64,000 bases of DNA from Pyxidicoccus caerfyrddinensis (GTDB taxonomy: Bacteria; Myxococcota; Myxococcia; Myxococcales; Myxococcaceae): the NCBI RefSeq assembly GCF_010894405.1, contig NZ_JAAIYA010000002.1:1-64000 (forward strand), read 5' to 3'. The notes under the pieces were generated by a model, which was not told where the DNA came from, did not search any database, and saw only the letters and a program-made list of their open reading frames with translations. Within the stretch, counting starts at the first letter, position 1. Each line of letters starts with the position of its first letter. The translations under genes were made by a program, and so were the position numbers. Positions 26,439-33,766 of this stretch are shown here, piece after piece.

Positions 26439-26987
26439 ATGCCGGAGAAGCTGGTCTTCGAGCACACCTTGGAGGGCCTCTTCGTGAGAGGACTGGTGGG
26501 GCGCGTCACCCCCACCCTCCGGGAGCGCTTGAAGGAAGTGGGCGTGGACCTGGAGCGCAAGCTCCAGCCCGCCTACGGCTTCGACACCTGGTGCTCCGCG
26601 GTGCGGGTGGCCGCGCGCGAGCTGCACCCGGACGTGCCGAATGACGTGGGCTACGGCCTGCTCGGCGAGCGGATGGTGGACGGCTACCGCGAGACGGTGT
26701 TGGGGCGCGCGGCCTTTGGCGTCATCCAGTTGCTGGGGCCACGGCGTGGCGTGGGCCGGGCGCGGCAGATGTTCCGCTCGGGGAACAACTACACCGAGAC
26801 GCGCCTGGAGGACGTGTCCCCCACGGAGGTGGACCTCTGGATGAACGAGGCGGGGACCATCCGCTACTTCACCCGGGGCGCGCTGCTGGCCGGCCTGCGT
26901 GCGGTGGGCGCTCGGCAGCCGGAGGTGCACGTGCGCGACTACAACGACGACCACGTCACCTACCGGCTCACCTGGCGTGGCTCCTGA
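26439..26987 (+). CDS. DUF2378 (TIGR02265) family protein
   Basis: The 182-aa product matches the Myxococcus-type TIGR02265 family throughout: FEHTLEGLFVRGLVGRVTP, GVDLERKLQPAYGFDTWCSA, MVDGYRETVLGRAAFGVI, LLGPRRGVGRARQMFRSGNN, and NEAGTIRYFTRGALLAGL. The family is expanded in myxobacteria and has no known function. Its stop lies 11 bp inside the next gene, so translation of the RuvC-like protein is coupled to it. Confidence 0.9.
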   Translation: MPEKLVFEHTLEGLFVRGLVGRVTPTLRERLKEVGVDLERKLQPAYGFDTWCSAVRVAARELHPDVPNDVGYGLLGERMVDGYRETVLGRAAFGVIQLLGPRRGVGRARQMFRSGNNYTETRLEDVSPTEVDLWMNEAGTIRYFTRGALLAGLRAVGARQPEVHVRDYNDDHVTYRLTWRGS

Positions 26988-27474
26988 GTCCGGCGCCAGC
27001 GGGGAGGGGCCGCGGCTGCTCGCGGTGGACCTGGGGCTGCGGTCGGGACTGGCGGTGTACGGGCGGGACGGCCGGCTGCGCGAGTACCGCTCGCAGAACT
27101 TCGGCTCCCAGACGCGGCTGAAGCGGGCGGTGCCGTCGGTGCTCAATGGGGTAGGGCCGCTGGCGTGGCTGGTGCTGGAGGGCGGCGGGCCGGTGGCGGA
27201 CGTCTGGGAGCGCGAGGCGGGGCGGCGCGCGCTGCCGGTGTTGCGGGTGGCGGCGGAGGACTGGCGGGAGAAGTTGCTCTACGCGCGGGAGCAGCGCAGC
27301 GGCACGCTGGCCAAGGACGCCGCGGACGTGCTGGCGCGCAGGGTCATCGTCTGGTCCGGCGCGGCGAAGCCCACGTCGCTGAAGCACGACGCGGCGGAGG
27401 CGATTCTCCTGGGCCTGTGGGCCGTGCTGGAGGTGGGCTGGCTGGACAGGGTGCCCGCGGAGTTGCGGCGCTGA
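26977..27474 (+). CDS. Predicted RuvC-like (RNase H fold) protein
   Basis: The 165-residue protein from GTG 26977 overlaps the DUF2378 gene by 11 bp. It has the RuvC-type layout: LLAVDLGLRSGLAVYG (D18), LAWLVLEGGG (E68), then KHDAAEAILLGLW (H137, D138, E141), i.e. the acidic residues of a two-metal nuclease at expected strand and helix ends. It is about the length of RuvC but otherwise divergent. Nuclease activity, perhaps on branched DNA, is inferred from these residues only. Confidence 0.65.
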   Translation: MAPESGASGEGPRLLAVDLGLRSGLAVYGRDGRLREYRSQNFGSQTRLKRAVPSVLNGVGPLAWLVLEGGGPVADVWEREAGRRALPVLRVAAEDWREKLLYAREQRSGTLAKDAADVLARRVIVWSGAAKPTSLKHDAAEAILLGLWAVLEVGWLDRVPAELRR

Positions 27475-27477
27475 AGT

Positions 27478-27497
27478 GCGGGCGAGCGAGTGCCCGC
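27478..27497 (+). terminator. Short hairpin after RuvC-like gene
   Basis: A 6-bp stem GCGGGC / GCCCGC with an 8-base loop begins 4 bp after the stop at 27474. It is modest; the flanking 150 bp to the NUDIX gene show nothing else. Confidence 0.35.
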
Positions 27498-27625
27498 GCC
27501 GCTGAGTGCGGGCCGGGGGAGGGGCTCATGCTGGGGGAGGGCGGGCCGCTCCGCCCGGACTCCGCGCTCCGTCGTGGAAGCACCTCGCGGGACACGGGCC
27601 CGTCCGTCCTCCATGATGCGGGCCC

Positions 27626-28162
27626 ATGGCCCAGCCGCGCGACGACCGCCCCGTGCATGAGACCGACGTGCCCCGTGGCGAGGGGCTGAACCGGTGGGTG
27701 GACCCGCTCGCCCGCACGGCGTACCGGGGCGCGTATGCGTTGGCGTGCGTGTACTGGTTCGTGCGCCACCCCCGGACGCGCGGCGTCTTCGTGGGCGTGT
27801 GGCACGCGGGGCGCGTGCTGCTGCTCCAGAACTCCTACAAGCACCGCCTCAGCATGCCGGGCGGCGGCTACCACCGGGGCGAGTCCGCCCCCGAGTGCGG
27901 CGCCCGTGAGTTGCGCGAGGAGGTGGGCGTGTCCATGGCGCCCGCCGACCTGCGCACCGTCTTCGAGACCGTGGGCTCGGAGGAGAACAAGGACGACCAC
28001 GTCACCTTCGTCGAGGTGGACGTGGACGCGGAGCCGACGGTCACCATCGACCGCCGCGAGGTGACGTGGGCCGCGTTCATCGACCTGGACACGGCCCTGC
28101 GGTTGAACCTCTCGGCGCTCGTGCGCGCCTACCTGGAGGACGCGAAGCGCCGCCGCGGCTGA
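27626..28162 (+). CDS. NUDIX hydrolase
   Basis: The 178-aa protein has an intact Nudix box from G80 to V102: GGYHRGE, then REL and REEVGV, matching G-x5-E-x7-R-E-U-x-E-E-x-G-U. A hydrophobic stretch (AYALACVYWFVRHP, 36-49) precedes the catalytic domain. NUDIX enzymes hydrolyse nucleoside-diphosphate-linked compounds; the specific substrate is not evident. ATG 27626 is favoured by composition. It is convergent with the STAS-like gene at a perfect 23-bp palindrome. Confidence 0.9.
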   Translation: MAQPRDDRPVHETDVPRGEGLNRWVDPLARTAYRGAYALACVYWFVRHPRTRGVFVGVWHAGRVLLLQNSYKHRLSMPGGGYHRGESAPECGARELREEVGVSMAPADLRTVFETVGSEENKDDHVTFVEVDVDAEPTVTIDRREVTWAAFIDLDTALRLNLSALVRAYLEDAKRRRG

Positions 28163-28171
28163 AGCACCACG

Positions 28172-28194
28172 CGGCGCCAGCACTGCTGGCGCCG
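28172..28194. terminator. Bidirectional hairpin between convergent genes
   Basis: The 11-bp arms CGGCGCCAGCA / TGCTGGCGCCG pair perfectly around one base, 9 bp after the NUDIX stop and 45 bp from the stop of the opposite gene. Confidence 0.6.
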
Positions 28195-28238
28195 TGCCTC
28201 AGGTCCGGCGGGAATGGGCCCTTGGGGCCCGGCCGCCC

Positions 28239-28673
28239 TCAGCGCCCGGCCGCCTGCGCCATCTTCATGGGCACGGGCTCCGCGCCGAGGAAGAACTTCG
28301 CGCGCGCCTTCGCCAATTGCGTGTGCGCCTCCTCCAGCGACACGCAGTCGATGGTGATGTCGTCGCCGGGCGCGGCCTCGGACGCCACCCGGGCCGTCTG
28401 CAGGCGGGAGATGGTGGAGTCCGACACGTGCGCGCACATCAGGCAGCCCTTCTGCCGGCCGTACGCCACCACCTCGCCGAAGATGGCCGCCGACTCCGGC
28501 TCCAGCGTCCGCAGTCCGCGCATGTCCGCGAGCACCAGGTGCCTGCCACCTCCGTAGGTGTCCGTCGCGGTCTTGTAGGCCGAGGCGAAGTCCTTCATCT
28601 CGGTCGGCCGGACAAACCCGCTCAAGCGGACGGTGACGGTACGACGATTCGTGTCATTGGTGACTTCGAACAT
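28239..28673 (-). CDS. STAS/SpoIIAA-like protein
   Basis: The 144-aa product has a STAS-like alternation: TVTVRLSGFVRPTEMKDFAS, GRHLVLADMRGLRTLEPESA, FGEVVAYGRQKGCLMCAHVS. Such domains act as anti-anti-sigma factors or partner-binding modules; the usual phosphorylated Ser after the central Asp (D-x-S) is replaced by DMRG, so phospho-switching is not predicted. ATG 28673 starts the domain. Upstream (28696-28724) is an AT-rich island, likely its promoter. Confidence 0.65.
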   Translation of the reverse strand: MFEVTNDTNRRTVTVRLSGFVRPTEMKDFASAYKTATDTYGGGRHLVLADMRGLRTLEPESAAIFGEVVAYGRQKGCLMCAHVSDSTISRLQTARVASEAAPGDDITIDCVSLEEAHTQLAKARAKFFLGAEPVPMKMAQAAGR

Positions 28674-28695
28674 GCGTGCGCCCTCCCCACGAGGG

Positions 28696-28724
28696 CAAAG
28701 ATTAACAAAGTTAGACATTGAAAA
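28696..28724 (-). promoter_or_regulatory. AT-rich promoter island upstream of STAS-like gene
   Basis: About 30 bases of unusually AT-rich sequence (GATTAACAAAGTTAGACATT on the plus strand) lie 23 bp upstream of the ATG at 28673 in otherwise GC-rich DNA. I could not place standard hexamers with proper spacing, so only the compositional signal is claimed. Confidence 0.35.
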
Positions 28725-28841
28725 GCACGCCACCCCCCGGACGCTCTGGCCCGGCTGGAATTATGGGAATGGATTGCGCAGTCAAGTCCCGCGCGGGTGC
28801 AATCCTCGCGTGGCACCTGATGCGGGGGGTAGGCCCGGGTC

Positions 28842-29408
28842 CTACGCCCGCTGCCCGCTCTCACCCGTGACGACAGCCGACCCGATGAGGTGTGCCAGCC
28901 GCAGCGCCTCGGGCACGCGGCCCCGGTCCGTCACGCGGGTGAGAGCCTCGGCCACCTCGTCGGGTTGTGCGCCCTGCACCTGGAAGGTGAAGCCTCCCAG
29001 CTGGTGGATGGGCCCCGCGCGCTTCAGCTTCGCCCAGCGCGCGTCCGCGCGGGGCAGGCGCCGCAGCGCGCGCTCCACCGCGTCCATATCCGGCGGCCGC
29101 CGCATCACCGCCACGCAGGGCTTCTTCAGCCGCGCCGCCAGCTCCGGCAGGTCCACCACGTTGAAGCCGCCGAAGGCGATGCCGTCCAGCAGCACCAGGT
29201 GGAGCTGGGGCAGGAACTTGCCGCCCTCCAGCAGCCGGCACACCTCGTCCGTGGCATTCCAGCCGTCGCGCCGCACGCGCCCCCAGACGAGCCCCTCGAA
29301 GCGCGTGCCACCGCACACCACGCCGGCCAGCGGCACGGCGACGCCGGGGCGGCGCGCGAAGGGCCCATCGTCGAAGCCGATGACTCGGGGAAGGCGGGGC
29401 AGGCGCAT
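28842..29408 (-). CDS. DUF99 (endonuclease V-related) protein
   Basis: The 188-residue protein shows the DUF99 landmarks: LPRVIGFDDGPFARR, VPLAGVVCGGTRFEGLVWG, LHLVLLDGIAFGGFNVVDLP and PCVAVMRRPPDMDAVERAL. DUF99 is an RNase H-like family related to endonuclease V; the conserved DD and LLDG acidic residues could hold metals. Function is unknown. ATG 29408. It lies about 100 bp downstream of the cold-shock gene on the same strand, separated by a terminator. Confidence 0.85.
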   Translation of the reverse strand: MRLPRLPRVIGFDDGPFARRPGVAVPLAGVVCGGTRFEGLVWGRVRRDGWNATDEVCRLLEGGKFLPQLHLVLLDGIAFGGFNVVDLPELAARLKKPCVAVMRRPPDMDAVERALRRLPRADARWAKLKRAGPIHQLGGFTFQVQGAQPDEVAEALTRVTDRGRVPEALRLAHLIGSAVVTGESGQRA

Positions 29409-29445
29409 GGGCCTGTAAGCCTCTCAAGAGGGAGCCGTCGCCCGC

Positions 29446-29486
29446 AAAGAGAAAGCCCGACCTCGCGTGCGACGAGACCGGGCTTC
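29446..29486 (-). terminator. Rho-independent terminator of the cold-shock gene
   Basis: Read on the minus strand, AAGCCCGG...TCGGGCTT forms a stem (two mismatches, tip CTCG/CGAG) followed by TCTCTTT. It begins about 25 bp after the csp stop. It is one of the few hairpins here with a T-rich tail. Confidence 0.75.
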
Positions 29487-29510
29487 CGTGACGTCTACAG
29501 CCGGCTCTGC

Positions 29511-29714
29511 TCAGCCCGCGCGAACGTTCTGCGCCTGCAGGCCCTTGGGGCCGCGGCCGACCTCGAACTCCACCTTCTGGCCTTCGGCCAGGGTGCGGAA
29601 GCCGTCCATGTTGATGGCGGAGTGGTGGACGAACACGTCCTCACCGCCGCCGTCCTGCACGATGAAACCAAAGCCCTTCGCATCGTTGAACCACTTGACG
29701 GTACCAGTTGCCAT
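29511..29714 (-). CDS. Cold-shock protein (CspA family)
   Basis: The 67-aa single cold-shock domain starts [20 protein letters not shown] and has RNP1 (KGFGFI) and RNP2 (DVFVHHSAI), the aromatic RNA-binding face. It acts as an RNA chaperone. The 5' leader can fold: CAGAG (29734-29738) pairs with CTCTG (29763-29767) around a GC-rich stem, typical of regulated csp leaders. It ends at a T-tailed terminator. I give no number since csp paralogues are many. Confidence 0.95.
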   Translation of the reverse strand: MATGTVKWFNDAKGFGFIVQDGGGEDVFVHHSAINMDGFRTLAEGQKVEFEVGRGPKGLQAQNVRAG

Positions 29715-29979
29715 GAATCGCGTTCTCTCGTTTCAGAGCGGCTCGCGCCGCGGCGTTTCGCCCTCTGAGAAACCGAAGGCCCCTACTGCGGCCCCTAGTC
29801 TGCCCGGGGCGGGCAGCCGAGTGGAAGCCCCCCTACCTGCTGACCGGGCGGGAAGGCTTGGGCAGAGGGGCTTCTCCGCCCCGGAGTCCGGGCAGGCGAG
29901 GGTCCTGGCGCCCTGCGTCGAGGGCCGCGTGCCTACCTTGGCGGCAGCGTCACGAACGGATGTCCGGAAGGAGCGCGCC

Positions 29980-30534
29980 ATGGCCGAGCCGCAGACCCCC
30001 CACCTCACCACCTCCATCCTCCCGCCACCCCTGGGCCCGGACACCGGCCTGCGCCGCGTGGTGCACCGCGCGCTGGACAAGAGCGCCGCGGCGGGAATCC
30101 TCTCGCGCCCGCTGTTCGACCGGCTGCCCCTGCGCCGGTGGATACCGCAGGACGTGCACTCGCTGCTGGACTACAAGGGCGGCACCGCGTCGGCGCTGGC
30201 GGGCCTGCTGTCGGATGACCCGGTGGCGAAGGCGGCGGGGCTGGCGCTGGGCTCCTCCATCATCGGCGTGTCGCTGCTCACCGACTACCGCATGAGTCTC
30301 ACCAAGCTCATCCCCATCGAAGCGCACGAAATCGCGGACTACGTCTACGGCGCGGCCGCCATCCTCGCGCCCTTCGTGCTGGGCTACGCGCGGCGCAGCC
30401 CGGTGGCCGCGGCCATCCACGTCGTCATGGGCCTGTCCACGATTCTGGCCTCGCTGGTGACGGACTACCGGTGCCAGACGGGCATGCACCTGGGCGGCGA
30501 GCTGATGACGGACCCGGAGGCGATTGGCGCGTGA
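29980..30534 (+). CDS. Integral membrane protein of unknown function
   Basis: The 184-aa protein has a soluble N-terminus and about four hydrophobic segments (GLALGSSIIGVSLLTDYRMS, YVYGAAAILAPFVLGYA, AAIHVVMGLSTILASLVTDY). The phrase S-L-x-TDYR occurs twice (GVSLLTDYR and LASLVTDYR), suggesting an internal duplication as in SPW-type membrane domains, though I do not claim the family. GGAAGGAG sits 6 bp before ATG 29980. GTGA overlap couples it to the following regulator. Confidence 0.7.
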   Translation: MAEPQTPHLTTSILPPPLGPDTGLRRVVHRALDKSAAAGILSRPLFDRLPLRRWIPQDVHSLLDYKGGTASALAGLLSDDPVAKAAGLALGSSIIGVSLLTDYRMSLTKLIPIEAHEIADYVYGAAAILAPFVLGYARRSPVAAAIHVVMGLSTILASLVTDYRCQTGMHLGGELMTDPEAIGA

Positions 30535-30851
30535 GCGCCCCCGTCCCTCCCTCGCGCGGCAGCACGGTGCGCGGCGCGCTGGAGGCGGCGCTGTCCTCGG
30601 CGCCCGAGCACGGCCTCACCTCGAAGGACCTCTCCGCCCTGGTGGGTATCTCCGAGAAGGACGTCGCCGACCACCTGGTGCATCTGGAGAAGTCCCTCAA
30701 GGCGCAGGGACTGAAGCTGGAGGTGGTGCCCGCCAGCTGCATCCAGTGCGGCTTCGCCTTCAAGGACCGCAAGCGCTTCACCCGGCCGGGGGCCTGCCCC
30801 CGGTGCCGCTCGACGCGCATCGACCCGCCCGCCTTCCGCGTCACCAGCTGA
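30531..30851 (+). CDS. HTH/zinc-ribbon transcriptional regulator (COG3357-like)
   Basis: The 106-residue protein has an N-terminal winged-helix half (GLTSKDLSALVGISEKDVAD, HLVHLEKSLKAQG) fused to a zinc ribbon with C70/C73 (CIQCGF) and C89/C92 (CPRCRS). This is the architecture of predicted regulators of COG3357, more common in archaea. GTG 30531 overlaps the stop of the membrane-protein gene, so the two are coupled. Targets are unknown. Confidence 0.85.
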   Translation: MSAPVPPSRGSTVRGALEAALSSAPEHGLTSKDLSALVGISEKDVADHLVHLEKSLKAQGLKLEVVPASCIQCGFAFKDRKRFTRPGACPRCRSTRIDPPAFRVTS

Positions 30852-30872
30852 AGCGCGGCGCCTGAAAAGCGA

Positions 30873-30904
30873 AGCGGCAGGGCGCCCTGGGGCACCCTGC
30901 CGCT
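30873..30904. terminator. Bidirectional hairpin terminator
   Basis: A perfect 10-bp stem AGCGGCAGGG / CCCTGCCGCT with a 12-base loop lies between convergent stops at 30851 and 30937. Confidence 0.6.
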
Positions 30905-30936
30905 CGTGTCACTTCAGCGAGGCGTGGAGGCGGCCT

Positions 30937-33465
30937 TTAAGCCGCCTTCACCGCGGCGTCGGACTTCACGTCCGAGGTGCCGCCCGGGCTCTGGATGCGC
31001 ATGCCGTAGAAGCTGCGGTACACGAACACCGTCGAGGCCACGAAGAACACCGCCGCGAGGATGGTGGTGAGCTGCTTGCCCGAGGCCGTGGTGTTCAGCT
31101 CCACCGCCAGCTCCACGGCCAGCAGGCCGAAGAGGGTGGTGAACTTGATGACCGGGTTGAGCGCCACGGAGGACGTGTCCTTGAACGGGTCGCCGACGGT
31201 GTCGCCGACGACGCAGGCCGCGTGCAGCTCCGTGCCCTTGGCCTTCAGCTCCGTCTCCACCAGCTTCTTCGCGTTGTCCCAGGCGCCGCCCGCGTTCGCC
31301 ATGAAGACGGCCTGGTACAGGCCGAAGATGGCGATGGAGATGAGGTAGCCGACGAAGAAGTACGGCTCGAGGCAGGCGAAGGCGAGGGTGCTGAAGAACA
31401 CCGCGAGGAAGATGTTGATCATGCCCTTCTGCGCGTACTGGGTGCAGATCTCCACGACCTTCTTGGAGTCCGCCACGCTGGCCTTCTCCACGCCCTCCAG
31501 CTTGATGTTGGCCTTGATGAACTCCACCGCGCGGTAGGCGCCGGTGGACACGGCCTGCATGGACGCGCCGGAGAACCAGTAGATGATGGCGCCGCCGGTG
31601 ATGAGGCCCAGGAGGAACGGGGCGTGGAGCAGGGACAGGAACTGCGCCTTGTCCGCGTTGAGCATCTGCTCGCCCGCGGCGTTGGTGGTGATGCCCACCA
31701 GCAGCACGATGATGGAGAAGATCATCGTCGTGGCGCCCACCACGGCGGTGCCGATGAGCACCGGCTTGGCAGTGGCCTTGAAGGTGTTGCCCGCGCCGTC
31801 GTTCTCCTCGAGGAACTGCTTGCCCTTCTCGAAGTCCAGGTCGAAGCCGAAGTCGCGCTTCACCTCTTCCTTCACGTTGGGGACGTTCTCGATGAGGGAC
31901 AGCTCGTAGACGCTCTGCGCGTTGTCCGTCACCGGGCCGTAGGAGTCGACGGCGATGGTGACAGGGCCCATGCCGAGGAAGCCGAAGGCCACGAGGCCGA
32001 AGGCGAACACCGGCGCGGCGAGCATCAGCTGGCCCACGCCCGCGCCCTCGACGCCCGCGCCGCTGAACCAGAACGCCAGGCCCATGAGGGCGGCGATGAT
32101 GAGGCCCATCCAGTAGGCGGAGAAGTTACCCGCCACCAGGCCGGAGATGACGTTGAGCGACGCACCACCCTCGCGGCTGGCCGTGACGACCTCGCGCACG
32201 TGGCGGCTCTCGGTGGAGGTGAAGGCCTTGATGGCCTCGGGGATGATGGCGCCGGCCAGGGTGCCGCAGGTGATGATGGCCGACAGCTTCCACCACAGGC
32301 TGCTGTCGCCGCCCAGGTTCGGGATGAGCAGGTAGCTGACCAGGAACGTCAGGGCCACGGAGATGATGGACGTCACCCACACCAGTGCGGTGAGCGGGTG
32401 CTCGAAGTTCATGTGGTCCGCGTTGCGGTACTTGCCACCCTGGTACACGTTGTTCAGGCCGTAGGCCGCCAGGGACGCGAGCACCATCACGATGCGCATC
32501 ATGAAGATCCAGACCAGCAGCTCGATGCGGTAGGGCACCTCGACGGCCAGCAGGATGAAGGTGATGAGCGCCACGCCCGTCACGCCGTAGGTCTCGAAGC
32601 CGTCCGCGGAGGGACCCACGCTGTCGCCCGCGTTGTCGCCGGTGCAGTCGGCGATGACGCCCGGGTTGCGCGCGTCGTCTTCCTTGATCTTGAAGACGAT
32701 CTTCATCAGGTCGGAGCCGATGTCGGCAATCTTGGTGAAGATGCCGCCGGCGATGCGCAGCGCGGACGCGCCGAGCGACTCACCGATGGCGAAGCCGATG
32801 AAGCAGGGGCCCGCGAAGTCCGCCGGGATGAAGAGGAGGATGGCCAGCATCAGCAGGAGCTCGGTGCTGATGAGCACCATGCCGATGGACATACCGGCCT
32901 GGAGCGGAATGGCGTAGGTGGGGTAGGGCTTGCCGCGCAGCGACGCGAAGGCGGTGCGGCTGTTGGCGAACGTGTTGACGCGGATGCCGAACCAGGCGAC
33001 GCCGCAGGAGCCGGCGATGCCGACGAGGCTGGCGACCAGGATGATGGCCACGCGGCCCACGTCCATGTGCCGCAGGAAGCCGAAGTAGCCCACCATCACC
33101 ACCGCGATGAGGGCCCAGAGGATTCCGATGAACTTCATCTGCGTGGCGAGGTACGTCTTGCACGTCTCGTAGATGAGCTCGGAGATGTCGAGCATCGCCT
33201 TGTGGACGGGCATCTTCTGGAGGCTGGCGTACTGCAGGAAGCCGAACACCAGGCCGATGACGCACACGGCGATGCCGGACAGCAGCAGCTGATAGCCGTT
33301 GAAGCCACCGAGGAAGGTGACCTCGCGGAAGTTGGGGAGGACGAGGTCCGCCTCGCTGGCGTGGGCGGCGCTGGCGGCGAGGACCGTCAGGAGCCCCAGG
33401 GCTCGAGCGGCCGCGCCGGTGACGCTCTTCCGGAGAGCGTCCATCGGTGAAACGGTGGATGTCAT
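30937..33465 (-). CDS. hppA: Membrane-bound proton/sodium-translocating pyrophosphatase
   Basis: The 842-aa polytopic enzyme couples PPi hydrolysis to ion pumping. Pyrophosphatase landmarks include IFTKIADIGSDLMKIVFKIK, a substrate motif DDARNPGVIADCTGDNAGD, and AVDSYGPVTDNAQSVYELS. It departs from the usual DNVGDNVGDCAG signature and, with a signal-like N-terminus (LLTVLAASAAHA), belongs to a divergent clade. GNTFKATAK has Lys at the position that in known enzymes makes activity K+-independent. Whether it moves H+ or Na+ cannot be decided. ATG 33465 follows AGGAG; an earlier start at 33483 is possible. Confidence 0.9.
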   Translation of the reverse strand: MTSTVSPMDALRKSVTGAAARALGLLTVLAASAAHASEADLVLPNFREVTFLGGFNGYQLLLSGIAVCVIGLVFGFLQYASLQKMPVHKAMLDISELIYETCKTYLATQMKFIGILWALIAVVMVGYFGFLRHMDVGRVAIILVASLVGIAGSCGVAWFGIRVNTFANSRTAFASLRGKPYPTYAIPLQAGMSIGMVLISTELLLMLAILLFIPADFAGPCFIGFAIGESLGASALRIAGGIFTKIADIGSDLMKIVFKIKEDDARNPGVIADCTGDNAGDSVGPSADGFETYGVTGVALITFILLAVEVPYRIELLVWIFMMRIVMVLASLAAYGLNNVYQGGKYRNADHMNFEHPLTALVWVTSIISVALTFLVSYLLIPNLGGDSSLWWKLSAIITCGTLAGAIIPEAIKAFTSTESRHVREVVTASREGGASLNVISGLVAGNFSAYWMGLIIAALMGLAFWFSGAGVEGAGVGQLMLAAPVFAFGLVAFGFLGMGPVTIAVDSYGPVTDNAQSVYELSLIENVPNVKEEVKRDFGFDLDFEKGKQFLEENDGAGNTFKATAKPVLIGTAVVGATTMIFSIIVLLVGITTNAAGEQMLNADKAQFLSLLHAPFLLGLITGGAIIYWFSGASMQAVSTGAYRAVEFIKANIKLEGVEKASVADSKKVVEICTQYAQKGMINIFLAVFFSTLAFACLEPYFFVGYLISIAIFGLYQAVFMANAGGAWDNAKKLVETELKAKGTELHAACVVGDTVGDPFKDTSSVALNPVIKFTTLFGLLAVELAVELNTTASGKQLTTILAAVFFVASTVFVYRSFYGMRIQSPGGTSDVKSDAAVKAA

Positions 33466-33766
33466 GGGGGTGCAACTCCTCACAGAGACTCAAGTCCAGG
33501 CGCGCGGATTGGGTGCTCCGCGTGCCATGGGAAACAGGGAGTGGTGTCGAGGGGTTGGCCGCCTGCGAACGGGGACACCGCGCGCCTGCGCTTCAGCTCA
33601 GCCTCGCCCTTCACGGCGCAGAGTCGCACGCCCTGAAGGCGGGCCCGCGAATAGCATGGACGCGACTGTAAAGTCGAATTTCCGAGGGAGTTGGCGCTCC
33701 CAATACGCCCGACTTCTCGGGGAATGCGGGTTTCCGCCCACCCCCGAAGTCGGCTCCGGGCCGGAC
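33466..33766. other. Intergenic region with nested inverted repeat, no gene seen
   Basis: This gap holds the hppA upstream region. A nested structure at 33671-33715 (AAGTCG/CGACTT outside, GGGAG/CTCCC inside) lies about 50 bp past the stop of the minus-strand propeller lipoprotein and could be its terminator. No convincing promoter hexamers were found for hppA. Confidence 0.4.
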
